NCBI GenBank assembly: GCA_017881505.1
Contig: JADGQW010000005.1
Span: forward strand, 1 to 36,153
DNA: 36,153 nucleotides
Origin: Gemmatimonadales bacterium
GTDB lineage: Bacteria; Gemmatimonadota; Gemmatimonadetes; Gemmatimonadales; JACORV01
Direction of reading: 5' to 3'
Below are positions 22,570-35,559 of this stretch, piece after piece (position 1 is the first letter of the stretch; each line of letters opens with the position of its first letter). Both the position numbers and the translations under genes were made by a program. The notes under the pieces were generated by a model. The model searched no databases. It was not told the origin of the DNA and saw only the letters and a list, made by a program, of their open reading frames with translations.

Positions 22570-22988
22570 AGCCGCCCCCGCTCCCGCGCCACCCGGTCGA
22601 GGATGCCGTTCACGAACGCCGGCGAGCGCGCCGCGCCGAACCAGCGCGCCAGGCGGATCGCCTCGTCGATCACGACCTTCACCGGCACTTCGCCCTCGTC
22701 CAGCTCCGCGAGCGCGAGCCGCAGGACGTTGCGGTCCACCACCGCGAGCCGCTCGAGCCGCCAGTTCTCCGCCGCCACCTGCAGCACCGCGTCGAAGCGC
22801 TCCCGCCCCCGGAGCACCTCCTCGGCGAGGTCGAGCGCCCGGGCCTCCACCGCGGGGCGCGAGCCCTGCGCGGCGCAGATCGCGGCGAAGAAGGCGCGCG
22901 GGTCCTCCCGCCCCTCCCCCGTCTCGTCCCAGGCGTAGAGCAGCTGCAGCGCCAGCGCCCGCGCGCGGGTCTCAGTCCGGATCGGCAT
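22566..22988 (-). CDS. nusB: Transcription antitermination factor NusB
   Basis: RTETRARALALQLLYAWDE...LERLAVVDRNVLRLALAEL...KVVIDEAIRLARWFGAARSPAFVNGILDRVA. Confidence 0.95.
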   Translation of the reverse strand: MPIRTETRARALALQLLYAWDETGEGREDPRAFFAAICAAQGSRPAVEARALDLAEEVLRGRERFDAVLQVAAENWRLERLAVVDRNVLRLALAELDEGEVPVKVVIDEAIRLARWFGAARSPAFVNGILDRVARERGRL

Positions 22989-23439
22989 CGGCCCGCGGCG
23001 CGAGCGTGGCCGCGTCCAGCGCGGCGGCGGCGGCCTCGTACCCCTTGTTCCCCGCGTTCCCCCCCGAGCGCGCCAGCGCCTGCTCGAGCGTCTCGCACGT
23101 CAGCAGGCCGAACCCCACCGGGACGCCGTAGTGCAGCGCCACGTCCATCAGCCCCCGGGACGCCTCACCCGCGACGAACTCGAAGTGCGCCGTCTCCCCG
23201 CGGATGACCGCGCCCAGCGCTACCACCGCCGCGTACCCGCCGCGGGCCGCGAGCGTGCGCGCCGCGAACGGCAGCTCCCATGCCCCCGGCACCCGCACCA
23301 CGTCCACCGCCGCCGCCGGCACGCCCCGCTCCCTGAGGCACGCCTCCGCGCCGGCCAGCAACCGCTCCGTCACCGTCTCGTTGTAACGGCTCACGAGGAC
23401 CCCGACGCGCCCGGCCGGGATCCGAGGGGAAGGCGTCAT
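22972..23439 (-). CDS. ribH: 6,7-dimethyl-8-ribityllumazine synthase
   Basis: VSRYNETVTERLLAGAEACL...VPGAWELPFAARTLA...VALGAVIRGETAHFEFVAGEASRGL...PVGFGLLTCETLEQALARSGGNAGNKG. Confidence 0.96.
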   Translation of the reverse strand: MTPSPRIPAGRVGVLVSRYNETVTERLLAGAEACLRERGVPAAAVDVVRVPGAWELPFAARTLAARGGYAAVVALGAVIRGETAHFEFVAGEASRGLMDVALHYGVPVGFGLLTCETLEQALARSGGNAGNKGYEAAAAALDAATLAPRADADPD

Positions 23440-23447
23440 CTCAGACC

Positions 23448-24653
23448 TCAATGGGCGAGGAGGTGACCGAGCTTGTCCCGCTTGGCGTCGAGGTACCCGC
23501 TGTTCTCGTCGCTCCGCGGCGGCACGATCGGCACCCGCTCGACGATGTTCAGGCCGTACCCCTCGATGCCGACGAGTTTCATCGGATTATTCGTGAGGAC
23601 CCGGATCGAGGTCAGGCCGACGTCCACGAGGATCTGCGCCCCGATGCCGTAGTCGCGCAGGTCGGGCTGGAAGCCGAGCCGCTTGTTGGCCTCGACGGTG
23701 TCGGCCCCGCCGTCCTGCAGCTCGTAGGCGCGGAGCTTGTTGAGGAGCCCGATGCCGCGCCCCTCCTGGTCGAGGTACACGACGACGCCGCGCCCCTCGG
23801 CGGTGATGAGCCGCATCGCGCTGGTGAGCTGCCAGCCGCAGTCGCAGCGCGCCGAGCCGAAGACGTCGCCCGTGAGGCACTTGGAGTGCATGCGCACCAG
23901 CACGTCGCTCTGCCCCGCCACGTCGCCGTAGACCATCGCGACGTGCTCCGCCCGGTCCACGTCGTTCCGGTAGCCGATGATCGTGAACTCGCCGAAGGGC
24001 GTGGGGAGGCGCGCGGTGGCGACGCGGTGCACGAGCCGCTCGTGCTGGAGCCGGTGGGCCACGATCTGCGCGACGGTGATGAAGGCGATGCCGTGGGCCG
24101 CGCAGAAGGCCTCGAGATCGGGGCGGCGCGCCATCGAGCCGTCGGCGTTCATGATCTCGCAGATGACGCCGGCGGGGGCGAGGCCGGCGAGGCGCGCGAG
24201 GTCCACGCTCGCCTCGGTCTGCCCCACGCGCTGCAGCACGCCGCCGGGGCGCGAGCGGAGGGGGAAGACGTGGCCGGGGCGGCGCAGGTCGGCGGGCACC
24301 GTGAGGGGGTCCATCGCCACCTGGATGGTGCGCGCGCGGTCGGCGGCGCTGATGCCGGTGGTCGTGCCGAATCGCGCGGCGGCGTCGATGCTGATGGTGA
24401 ACGCCGTCTCGTGCGCCTCGGTGTTGTGGTCCACCATCTGCGGGAGGGCGAGCTCGTCGCAGCGCTCGGGGGAGAGGGTGAGGCAGATCAGCCCGCGGGC
24501 GTGCTGCGTCATGAAGTTGATGTGCGCGGGCGAGATCCGCTCCGCCGCGCAGACGAGGTCCCCCTCGTTCTCGCGCGCTTCGTCGTCGGCCACGACGACG
24601 AATTTCCCGGCCGCGATGTCCGCGATCGCCTGCTCGACCGTCCCGAAAGCCAT
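23448..24653 (-). CDS. ribBA: Bifunctional 3,4-dihydroxy-2-butanone-4-phosphate synthase / GTP cyclohydrolase II
   Basis: DDEARENEGDLVCAAERISPAHINFMTQHARGLICL; HSKCLTGDVFGSARCDCGWQL; YLDQEGRGIGLLNKLRAYELQDGGADTVEANKRLGF. Confidence 0.97.
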   Translation of the reverse strand: MAFGTVEQAIADIAAGKFVVVADDEARENEGDLVCAAERISPAHINFMTQHARGLICLTLSPERCDELALPQMVDHNTEAHETAFTISIDAAARFGTTTGISAADRARTIQVAMDPLTVPADLRRPGHVFPLRSRPGGVLQRVGQTEASVDLARLAGLAPAGVICEIMNADGSMARRPDLEAFCAAHGIAFITVAQIVAHRLQHERLVHRVATARLPTPFGEFTIIGYRNDVDRAEHVAMVYGDVAGQSDVLVRMHSKCLTGDVFGSARCDCGWQLTSAMRLITAEGRGVVVYLDQEGRGIGLLNKLRAYELQDGGADTVEANKRLGFQPDLRDYGIGAQILVDVGLTSIRVLTNNPMKLVGIEGYGLNIVERVPIVPPRSDENSGYLDAKRDKLGHLLAH

Positions 24654-25265
24654 TCAGCGTCTCCGACGTCGGGGCGTGAGGTACGGCGACGCCAACTGGC
24701 GCACGAACTTCCCGACCAGGTCCGCCTCCAAATGTACCCGCGCGCCGACCCGGGCTCTACCCAGCGTCGTGACCTCGAGGGTGTGCGGGATGACGGAGAT
24801 CTGCACGACGTGGCGCGCCGGCATCGCGTTGACGGTCATCGAGACGCCGTCCACGGCGATGGAGCCGTGGGGGACGCAGAGGTCGAAGACCGGCTTCGGC
24901 ACCCGGATGTCGATGAGCTCGGAGTCGTCGAGCACGGTGCGCCGGACGACGCGGCCGACGCCGTCCACGTGGCCCGCCACGAGGTGCCCGCCGAGGCGGC
25001 CGCCGAGCCGCATCGGCCGCTCGAGGTTGCAGGTCCGGCCGGGCTTCCAGTCGCCGAAGGTGGTGCGGCTCCGGGTCATCGTCACCGCCTCGACGGTGAA
25101 GGTGCCCTTCCCCGTCTTGACGACGGTGAGGCAGGCGCCGTCGAGGGCGACGCTCTCGCCGATCGCGAGGCCGCGGTACGGGGACGCGACCGTGAGCGCC
25201 AGCCCGCGCGGCGTGCGCCGCGCCTGCGTGACGGTGCCCATCGCGGTGACGATGCCGGTGAACAT
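24654..25265 (-). CDS. ribE: Riboflavin synthase, alpha subunit type
   Basis: MFTGIVTAMGTVTQ...LGGHLVAGHVDGVGRV...GSIAVDGVSMTVN...IPHTLEVTTLG. Confidence 0.96.
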   Translation of the reverse strand: MFTGIVTAMGTVTQARRTPRGLALTVASPYRGLAIGESVALDGACLTVVKTGKGTFTVEAVTMTRSRTTFGDWKPGRTCNLERPMRLGGRLGGHLVAGHVDGVGRVVRRTVLDDSELIDIRVPKPVFDLCVPHGSIAVDGVSMTVNAMPARHVVQISVIPHTLEVTTLGRARVGARVHLEADLVGKFVRQLASPYLTPRRRRR

Positions 25266-26338
25266 CAGATCCGATCCAGGGTCAGGAGTTGGTCGTCGCC
25301 GAGCGCCCGCCGCTCCGCCACGCGCCAGCGGCGCACGTAGGCGAGGGCCGCGCCGGGGAGTGCCCCGAACGCGCCGACGGCGCCCTCGCCGAGGAGGAGG
25401 GGCGCCACCACCGCGTGAAGGCGGTCCACCAGGTCCTCCTCGATGAGCCGGCCGGCGAGCACACCGCCCCCCTCGACCAGCACGCTCGCCACGCCGCGCG
25501 CCCACAGCGCCTCGAGCGCCTCGGTGTAGCTGCCGGCCGCGAGGAGTTCGGCGCCCGCCGTCTCCAGCGCCCGGCGCCGATCCGCCGGCGCGTCGGGGCC
25601 GACGACCACCAGCGTCGGCACCTCCCGCGCCGTCGCGACGAGCTGCGCGGCGAGAGGCACCTCGGCGCGCCGGTCGAAAAGCACGCGCAGCGGAGCCCGG
25701 AGCGGCGTCACGGGGCCACGCACCGTCAGCGCGGGATCGTCGGCGCGGGCGGTCCCCGCGGCCACCGCAAGCGCGTCGTACCCCGCGCGCAGCCAGTGCA
25801 CCCACTCCCGCGCCTCGGCGCCCGAGACCCAGCGCGCGCAGCCGGAGCGGTCGGCGATCCTCCCGTCGAGCGACATCGCCAGCTTGAGCGCGACGAACGG
25901 CCGGCGCGCGTCGCCGTGACGGTGGAAGAAGAGCGCGTTCTGCCGGCGGACCTCGTCGGCAAGGAGCCCCGACTCGACCGTCACGCCGTCCCGCCGCAGC
26001 TGCTCCGCCCCGCCCCGCGCCTGCGGGTCCACGTCGGGGGCGGCGAACACCACGCGCCGCACGCCGGCGCGGAGGATCGCCGCGGTGCAGGGCGGCGTCT
26101 TCCCGTGGTGCCGGCACGGCTCGAGCGTGACGATCAGGTCCGCGCCCCGGGCCGCGGCCCCCGCGGCCGCCAGCGCCGCCACTTCGCCGTGCGGCCCGCC
26201 GTACTCGGCGTGGAATCCCTCGCCGACGACCAAGCCCTCCTTCACGACCACGGCCCCCACCAGCGGGTTGGCCGCCGTCCGGCCCCACCCCCGCCACGCG
26301 AGGGCGATCGCGCGCTCCATGGCCGTGCGGTCGTCCAC
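25265..26338 (-). CDS. ribD: Bifunctional diaminohydroxyphosphoribosylaminopyrimidine deaminase / reductase
   Basis: NPLVGAVVVKEGLVVGEGFHAEYGGPHGEVAAL; TLEPCRHHGKTPPC; LKLAMSLDGRIAD; VEGGGVLAGRLIEEDLVD. Confidence 0.96.
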   Translation of the reverse strand: MDDRTAMERAIALAWRGWGRTAANPLVGAVVVKEGLVVGEGFHAEYGGPHGEVAALAAAGAAARGADLIVTLEPCRHHGKTPPCTAAILRAGVRRVVFAAPDVDPQARGGAEQLRRDGVTVESGLLADEVRRQNALFFHRHGDARRPFVALKLAMSLDGRIADRSGCARWVSGAEAREWVHWLRAGYDALAVAAGTARADDPALTVRGPVTPLRAPLRVLFDRRAEVPLAAQLVATAREVPTLVVVGPDAPADRRRALETAGAELLAAGSYTEALEALWARGVASVLVEGGGVLAGRLIEEDLVDRLHAVVAPLLLGEGAVGAFGALPGAALAYVRRWRVAERRALGDDQLLTLDRI

Positions 26339-26341
26339 CGG

Positions 26342-27391
26342 TCAGCGCCCCGCGTCCACCCAACGCACGGCGCCGCCGCCCCGCACCACCTCCCCGACGA
26401 GCCACGTCTGCACCCCGGCGTCGGACGCGGCGAACCGCACTTCCTCGGCGTCCTCGGGCGCGCACGCGGCGATGAGGCCGATGCCGAGGTTGAACACCTC
26501 GCGCATCTCGTGCTGCGCGATCCGGCCCGCGCGCTGCACCACCCGGCACGCGGTCGGGAGGGGCCAGGCGCTCTCGTGGACCACGGCGTCCACCCCCGTG
26601 GGCAGCACCCGCGAGAGGTTCCCCCCGATGCCGCCGCCGGTGATGTGCGCGAGCCCGGTCACCTGCAGGCGCACGGGCCACACCGCCGCGAAGTAGCTGC
26701 GGTGCACCGCGAGGAGGACATCCGCGACGCTGCGGTCGGTCTCGGGGAAGGTGTCGTCGGGGCCGAGCCCCATCTCCGCGAACACCACGCGGCGGAGCAG
26801 CGAGTAGCCGTTGGTGTGGAAGCCGCTCGCCGCGTACCCCACGAGGACGTTCCCTTCCGCCACGCGCTCGCCGTGGATCGCGTCCGCCTCGCCGACCACG
26901 CCGATGATCGTCCCGGCGAGGTCGTACTCCCCCTCGCGGTACACGTCCGGCATCTCCGCCGTCTCGCCCCCCACCAGCGGCATCCCGTGCGCGCGGCAGC
27001 CGCGCGCCACGCCGGCCACCACGTCCGCCGCGACCGCGGGGTCGAGCCGGCCGGTGGCGTAGTAGTCGAGGAAGCCGATGGGGCGCGCGCCGTGCACGAG
27101 GATGTCGTTCACGCAGTGGTTGACGAGGTCCTCGCCCACGGTGTCGTGGCGTCCGGTGCGGATGGCCACCAGGACCTTGGTGCCCACGCCGTCGGTGGAG
27201 GCGACGAGCACCGGATCGCGGACGTCGGCGGGGAGACGCACCAGCCCGCCGAAGGCACCCACCTTCCCCCGCGAGGCGACGGTGCGGGTCCCCTGCACCA
27301 GCTCAGCGATCCGCGCCTTCGCGGTCTCGGCGGCGCCGAGGTCCACGCCCGCGGCGCGGTAGCGGTCGGCCCGCGGATCAGAGGTCGGCAT
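26342..27391 (-). CDS. purM: Phosphoribosylformylglycinamidine cyclo-ligase
   Basis: YRAAGVDLGAAETAKARI; LVASTDGVGTKVLVA; LVNHCVNDILVHGARPIGFLDYYATG; LVGGETAEMPDVYREGEYDLAGTIIGVV; HITGGGIGGNLSRVLP. Confidence 0.97.
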   Translation of the reverse strand: MPTSDPRADRYRAAGVDLGAAETAKARIAELVQGTRTVASRGKVGAFGGLVRLPADVRDPVLVASTDGVGTKVLVAIRTGRHDTVGEDLVNHCVNDILVHGARPIGFLDYYATGRLDPAVAADVVAGVARGCRAHGMPLVGGETAEMPDVYREGEYDLAGTIIGVVGEADAIHGERVAEGNVLVGYAASGFHTNGYSLLRRVVFAEMGLGPDDTFPETDRSVADVLLAVHRSYFAAVWPVRLQVTGLAHITGGGIGGNLSRVLPTGVDAVVHESAWPLPTACRVVQRAGRIAQHEMREVFNLGIGLIAACAPEDAEEVRFAASDAGVQTWLVGEVVRGGGAVRWVDAGR

Positions 27392-28307
27392 CGAGGTCGA
27401 AATGGACGAGGTCCTTGTGGGCGCGGACCCGCGCGCGGACGTCGGCGAGGGTGATCTCCTCGAAGCGCGCCACGGAGAAGCGCTCGACGGCGAAGCTCCC
27501 CATCGCCGAGCCGTAGACCATCGCGCGGCGCAGGTTGGCGGAGGAGAGATCCCCGGTGTGCGCGAGGTACGCCATGAAGCCGCCGGCGAAGCTGTCCCCC
27601 GCGCCGGTCGGGTCGAAGACGTCGTCGAGCGGGTACGCCGGCACGTAGAAGGTCCGGCCCGGCTCCACGAGCACGGCACCGTGCTCCCCCTTCTTCACCA
27701 CGACGAACTTGGGTCCGCGCTCCAGCACCCAGCGCGCCGCCCGGTGGATGTGCCAGTCCCCGGAGAGCTCCCGCACCTCCGAGTCGTTCACCAGCAGGAC
27801 GTCCACCTCCTGCAGGAGCCGGAGCAGCGCCGTGCGCTTCCCCTGGATCCAGTAGTTCATCGTGTCGCAGGCCACGAGCTTGGGGCGGTGGACCTGGCGG
27901 AGGACGTCGAGCTGCAGCTCGGGATCGATGTTGCCGAGGAAGACGAACTCCGCGTCGCGGAACGCCTCGGGGATGACGGGGCGGAAGTTCGCGAACACGC
28001 CGAGCCGGGTCTCCAGGGTATCCCGCGTGGAGAGGTCGAAGCCGTACTTCCCCGACCAGCGGAAGCTCTCCCCGTCGGCGACGGTGACGCCGCGCAGGTC
28101 GATCCCGCGCTGGCCCAGCCGCTGCAGCTCCCCCATCGGATAGTCGCGACCGACGACCCCGACGACCTGCACGGGATGCAGGAGCGAGCCCGCCACCGCG
28201 AAGAAGACGGCGGACCCGCCGAGCGCCTCCTCGGTGCGGCCGAACGGCGTCTCGACCGAGTCGAGGGCGATGCTCCCGACGACCAGCAGCCCCATCGGCG
28301 TCTCCAT
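27378..28307 (-). CDS. PfkB-family carbohydrate kinase
   Basis: LLVVGSIALDSVETPFGRTEEALGGSAVFFAVAGSLLHPVQVVGVVGRDYP...DVFDPTGAGDSFAGGFMAYLA. Confidence 0.92.
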   Translation of the reverse strand: METPMGLLVVGSIALDSVETPFGRTEEALGGSAVFFAVAGSLLHPVQVVGVVGRDYPMGELQRLGQRGIDLRGVTVADGESFRWSGKYGFDLSTRDTLETRLGVFANFRPVIPEAFRDAEFVFLGNIDPELQLDVLRQVHRPKLVACDTMNYWIQGKRTALLRLLQEVDVLLVNDSEVRELSGDWHIHRAARWVLERGPKFVVVKKGEHGAVLVEPGRTFYVPAYPLDDVFDPTGAGDSFAGGFMAYLAHTGDLSSANLRRAMVYGSAMGSFAVERFSVARFEEITLADVRARVRAHKDLVHFDLDADL

Positions 28308-29981
28308 CTACATCCGCTCCGGCGCGCCCAGCCCGAGGAGGCTGAGTCCGTTGGCGAGGACGATCTGCGTCGCCCGCGCCAGCGCCAGTCGCGCCCGCTC
28401 CACCGGGGCGGGCTCGCCCAGCACGTGACAATGGTGGTACCAGAGGTGCGCGGCGCGCGCCAGCTCCTCGAGATACGTCGTGACCCGGTGCGGCTCCAGC
28501 GCCTCCGCGGCGCGCCGCACCACCAGCGGGAAGCGCCCCAGCGTCTTGACCAGGTCCGCCTCCATCGCCTCGGGGAGCGCCGCGATGTCCGCCCCCTCGG
28601 CGCGCACCGTCCCGGCGTCCACGCCCCCCACGCGGAAGATCCCCGACATCCGGGCGTGGGCCATCTGGACGTAGAAGACCGGGTTCTCGTCCGTCTGGCG
28701 GGTCGCGAGGTCCACGTCGAAGGCGAAGGGACTCTCGCTGCGCCGCATCAGGAAGAAGTACCGCGCGGCGTCCACCCCCACCTCGTCCACCAGCTCGCGC
28801 AGGGTGATGAAGTCCCCCGCGCGCTTCGACATCTTCACCTCTTCCCCGCCCCGCAGTACCGTCACGAGCTGGACGATGATGGCGGCGAAGAAGGCGTCGC
28901 CGTGGCCGAGGGCGAGCATCGCCGCCCGCATCCGCGGGACGTAGCCGTGGTGGTCCGCGCCCCACACGTCGATGGAGCGGTCGAACCCGCGGGCGGCCTT
29001 GTCCTGGTGGTAGGCGATGTCGGGCAGGAAGTAGGTGTAGGTCCCGTCGGACTTCCGCAGGACGCGGTCCTTGTCGTCGCCGTGCGCCGTCGTGCGCAGC
29101 CAGAGCGCGCCCTCCTCCTCGAAGAGCGCCCCGTGCCCCTCGAGCTCGGCGAGCGCGCGGTCGATCGGGCTCCGCGCGTCGGCGCTCCCCGCGGGGGCGG
29201 TCTGGTACAGCCGGCTCTCGTCGAAGAAGACGTCGAAGCGGACCCGGAAGGCCTCGAGGTCGGCGCGCTGCTCCGCCTTGAGCGCCGCGACCGCGTAGTC
29301 GCGGCACGCCGTGACGCCCGTGGCCGCGGGCTGGTCGGCGAACCCGGCGCCCCGCTCGCCGACGAGGCGCTCCGCCAGCTCGAGGAGATAGGCCCCGTGG
29401 TAGCCCTGCTCGGGGATCGCGGCCTCCCGCCCGGCGCGCTCCTGCACCCGCGCCCAGAGCGATTCGCCCAGGCGGTTGATCTGCACGCCGGCGTCGTTGA
29501 CGTAGAACTCGCGCGTCACCTCGTGGCCCAGCCAGGCGAGGAGCGAGGCCACGCAGTCCCCCAGCGCGGCGCCGCGCCCGTGGGCCACGTGCAGCGGCCC
29601 CGTCGGGTTCGCGGAGACGAATTCCACGTTCACCCGCAGCGGCTGCGCCACGCGCTGCCGGCCGTACTCCGCCCCCTCGGCGAGGATGGTGCGGACCGTC
29701 TCGTTCAGCTGACCCGGCGCGAGCCGGAAGTTGATGAACCCCGGGCCGGCGATCTCCACCGCTTCGACGAGATCGGGCCCGAGCCGGAGCGCCGCCACGA
29801 TCTGCTCGGCGATCTTCCGCGGCGCGGAGCGGAGGGGCTTGGCGAGCTGCATCGCGAGGTTCGTGGAGAGGTCGCCGTGCCCCTTGTCGCGCGGCGTCTC
29901 CAGCTCCACGACGACCGGCGCGGTGGCCCCCAGCTGGACGGCCACCGCTTCGAGCGCGGCGCGGATCTGCTCCTGGGCCAT
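28308..29981 (-). CDS. argS: Arginyl-tRNA synthetase
   Basis: EFVSANPTGPLHVAHGRGAALGDCVASLL (HIGH-type); REFYVNDAGVQINRLGES; EEVKMSKRAGDFITLRELVDEVG (KMSKS-like). Confidence 0.97.
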   Translation of the reverse strand: MAQEQIRAALEAVAVQLGATAPVVVELETPRDKGHGDLSTNLAMQLAKPLRSAPRKIAEQIVAALRLGPDLVEAVEIAGPGFINFRLAPGQLNETVRTILAEGAEYGRQRVAQPLRVNVEFVSANPTGPLHVAHGRGAALGDCVASLLAWLGHEVTREFYVNDAGVQINRLGESLWARVQERAGREAAIPEQGYHGAYLLELAERLVGERGAGFADQPAATGVTACRDYAVAALKAEQRADLEAFRVRFDVFFDESRLYQTAPAGSADARSPIDRALAELEGHGALFEEEGALWLRTTAHGDDKDRVLRKSDGTYTYFLPDIAYHQDKAARGFDRSIDVWGADHHGYVPRMRAAMLALGHGDAFFAAIIVQLVTVLRGGEEVKMSKRAGDFITLRELVDEVGVDAARYFFLMRRSESPFAFDVDLATRQTDENPVFYVQMAHARMSGIFRVGGVDAGTVRAEGADIAALPEAMEADLVKTLGRFPLVVRRAAEALEPHRVTTYLEELARAAHLWYHHCHVLGEPAPVERARLALARATQIVLANGLSLLGLGAPERM

Positions 29982-29984
29982 CGG

Positions 29985-30287
29985 CTACTCTTTGCCCCCG
30001 GAGGAGGAGGGCGACCCGCCCGAGCCGGACGACCCGGACGGCTTCTTCGGGCTCTCCTTCGGGGTCTCCTTCGGCGGCCCGTCGTGCTCCGGGCGCTTCT
30101 CCCCTTTGCGCTTGTAGTCCGTCTCGTAGAAGCCGGTGCCCTTGAAGACGATCCCGTGGCCCCCCGAGAGCTGGCGCTCCGCCTTGGTGCCGCACTTCGG
30201 GCACTTGGCGACGTGGCGCTCGCTCATCTTGTGGACCACCTCGAAGACGGTCCCGCACTTCGGGCACTTGTAGTCGTACGTCGGCAT
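29985..30287 (-). CDS. FmdB-family zinc-ribbon protein with low-complexity Ser/Gly/Pro/Lys tail
   Basis: MPTYDYKCPKCGTVFEVVHKMSERHVAKCPKCGTKAERQLSGGHGIVFKGTGFYETDYKRKG. Confidence 0.92.
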   Translation of the reverse strand: MPTYDYKCPKCGTVFEVVHKMSERHVAKCPKCGTKAERQLSGGHGIVFKGTGFYETDYKRKGEKRPEHDGPPKETPKESPKKPSGSSGSGGSPSSSGGKE

Positions 30288-30314
30288 CGCTAGTGAGCAC
30301 CTAATTGCAAGAGA

Positions 30315-30320
30315 ATCATA
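30315..30320 (-). promoter_or_regulatory. Possible -10 element (TATGAT) for fmdB chain
   Basis: TATGAT in a locally AT-rich 51-bp gap 5' of fmdB; no good -35 at 16-18 nt. Confidence 0.3.
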
Positions 30321-30338
30321 AAGTTAGATGTGGTTGTC

Positions 30339-32931
<2,593 letters not shown>

Positions 32932-32935
<4 letters not shown>

Positions 32936-35256
32936 GTGCCTCCCTGCTGGTGGTCCAGCGGCACCGCGAACGTGCCGCCGCGCGTTCTGACCCACGCCTC
33001 GCGCCCGTCGGTGCTGACGCGGATCCTGCCGTCCGCATCGGTCCGGAAGGTGCGGCACCCCGCCGCGTCGAGCGCGCCCAGCACCTCGGCCGACGGCTGA
33101 CCGAAGCTGTTCACTCCCACCGACACCACGCAGACGCGCGGCGCGAGCGCGGCGAGCCAGGCGGCGCCGGTCGCCGAGCGGCTGCCGTGGTGGGAGACCT
33201 TGAGCAGCGTGACCGGGCCGATCCGGGCCCCCTGCGCCGCCTCCATCGCCGGGCCGGCGTCCCCGGGGAAGAGCGCCCGGAACGCGCCGAACTCGACCCG
33301 CACCACGACCGCATTCTCGTTCGCGGGCAGACCCGCCGCCATCCAGGCGCTGTCGGGATGCAGGACCCGGAGCACCACGCCGTCCACCGCCAGCGAATCC
33401 CCGGCGCGGGCCGGCCGCCAGCGCGCCCCCGCGCGCTCGACCGCGGCGAGCCACTCCCGGTAGAGACCGGTGGCCCGCGGCTCCCCCGGCTCCAGGACGA
33501 GGTCGGCCGGGAAGGCGCGGAGCACCGCGGGAAGGCCGCCGAGGTGATCGGCGTCGCCGTGCGAGGAAACCACGACCGCGAGGCGCGTCGCCCCGCCGGC
33601 CCGCAGGTACGGCACGACGACGCTCGCGCCCGCGTCGTGTCCGGCGACTCTCGGCCCGCCGTCCACGAGGATCCAGCGGCCGGCGGGGGTGTGGATCACG
33701 GCGGCGTCCCCCTGCCCGACCGGGAGAAAATCTATCTCCAGCCGGCCGGGGCTGTAACCCGAGCCGGGGCGCGGGATTACCGGCCGCCAGATCGCCGCGG
33801 CGCAGAGCGCCGCTCCGGCGGTGGCCGCGCGCCAGCGGAGGATCCCCGGGTATGGGGCCCGCCGGCGGGGGAGCGCGACGCGCCGCCAGAGCCACAGGAG
33901 GCCGACGAGGAACGCCACCGCCGCGGCGCGGTCGGCGACCGTGACGGTGGCGAAGGGAAGCGCGCTCCCCCGCGCCGCCACCAACTCGAGGAGGTCGAGC
34001 GCCAGTCCGGCCGCCCCGGCGGCGACGCGCGCGAGGACATCCGTCACGAGCGAGAGGCCGAGGGCCAGCGCGAGCGCCGGCACCGCCACCGCGACCGCCG
34101 GCACCGCGAGCAGATTCGTGACCACCGCGGCCGTCGCGACCGTCCCGAAGGCTAGCGCGCTGATGGGCGCCGTGGTCAGGGTGGCACCGAGGGAGACCGC
34201 GGCCGTCTGGCCGACCCCGAAGAGTCGCCCTTCGCGGAGGCGCTCGCTCCACCCCAGCGCCTCCCACCAGCGGGCCCCCTCCGCGGCGCCCCAGGCGCCC
34301 GCGAAGGAGAGCCACGGACCCACCTCGGCGACGGCGAAGGGGTCCACCGCGGCGACGCCGAGCGCCGTCACCGCGAGCACTCCGCCACGGAGGGGAGGCC
34401 GCTGGCGTTGGCGGGCCACCTCCCAGACGACGAGGAGCCACGCGGAACGGAGGGCCGGCGGGGGGAGTCCGAGGAGCCATACGTAGCCGGCGATGGCGGG
34501 GACGGCCAGGAGTCGCGCCCGCCCCGGCGCGACGCCGGCGAGGCGCAGCAGCGAGACGAGCGCGGACGCCAGGATCGCCACGTGGAGGCCGGAGATGGCG
34601 AGGATGTGCGCGAGGCCGGCGCGCGCGAACGTCGCCCGCATCGGCCGCTCGAGCTGACCCGAGGAGCCCAGGGTGAGCGCGCTGACGAGAGGGAACCGCG
34701 CCTCGCCGAAGAGGACGGCGAGCCGCGCCTGCGCGTCCACCCGCAGACGCGAGCGCAGCGAAGGCGCCACGGCGATCGGCCGCACGCGGCGGACCACGAT
34801 CCACCCGCCCGCTCCGGGCCGCGCCGGCCACCACGGCGCGCCCCGCGCGAGTCCGCGGTACCACGATCCCGCCACGATCGCCGTGCCGCGCGGCGCGCGC
34901 ACCCCTCCCGGCCACTGGGCCGCCAGGACGGCGCGGCAGGCGTCGGGCCAGCGCACCAGCACCAGCGAGCGCTGGCCAGGGACCTGCCGGTCCCACGGCT
35001 CGACGACGAGCGCGACCCGCTCCCCCTCCCGCCAGACGGCGGCGCACGACGCCGCCGACCGGGACGCCGCCGAGGCGCCCCACGCCCCACCGGCGGCGAG
35101 CGCCAGGCACAGGATCGAGACGGCGCGGGAGCGGGTCCACACTGCGGTGGCCGCCGCCGCGCAGGCCGGCCAGGCCGGCCACAGGCCGGGGGGAAACGAA
35201 AGGCCGGCGAAGACGCCGGCCACGAATCCCGCTGCCGCGAGGACGATGGCCGGCAC
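32932..35256 (-). CDS. comEC: ComEC/Rec2-family DNA uptake protein (competence domain plus metallo-beta-lactamase domain)
   Basis: [116 protein letters not shown]. Confidence 0.94.
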
Positions 35257-35277
35257 GTCAGCGCCGGCCCGGAGGGC

Positions 35278-35559
35278 CTACGAGGGGCGCGCCAGCGCCT
35301 TCTTGCAGCGGGGGGAATCGGCCACGCGCCGCATCCCGTCGAGCAGCACCACGGTCACGTCGATGGAACCCTGCCCCGCCTCCATCTCGAGCTTGGAGAC
35401 GACCTCCCCCTTCAGCGTCGAGGTGTAGTGCGGCGGGAGCCGGTTGAGGGCGTAGACGAGCACATCCTCGCGGCACACGTCGCACTGGCACAGCTCCGGC
35501 ACGCTGGTCAGGAGCTCCCGGAAGGCCTGGGTCACGAGCCGTTCGGTGACGTTCTTCAT
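35278..35559 (-). CDS. comFB: ComFB-family (late competence) protein
   Basis: MKNVTERLVTQAFRELLTSVPELCQCDVCREDVLVYALNRLPPHYTSTLKGEVVSKLEMEAGQGSIDVTVVLLDGMRRVADSPRC; CxCxxC plus LNxLPPxY motif. Confidence 0.85.
   Translation of the reverse strand: MKNVTERLVTQAFRELLTSVPELCQCDVCREDVLVYALNRLPPHYTSTLKGEVVSKLEMEAGQGSIDVTVVLLDGMRRVADSPRCKKALARPS

Noticed and set aside
19450-22938. 1162-aa plus-strand ORF
   Set aside because: Antisense shadow of PTS IIB/IIA, hprK, hpf, GT4 and nusB; no domain signature.
27402-30293. 963-aa plus ORF, and the 1063-aa minus ORF 27109..30300 in an alternative frame
   Set aside because: Both overlap confidently identified argS, the PfkB kinase and fmdB in other frames; no homologous motifs.
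35160-35225. Repeated CAGGCCGG-type units at the start of comEC
   Set aside because: Short GC-rich repetition within coding sequence for hydrophobic Pro/Ala/Gly residues; no regular array or spacer structure.
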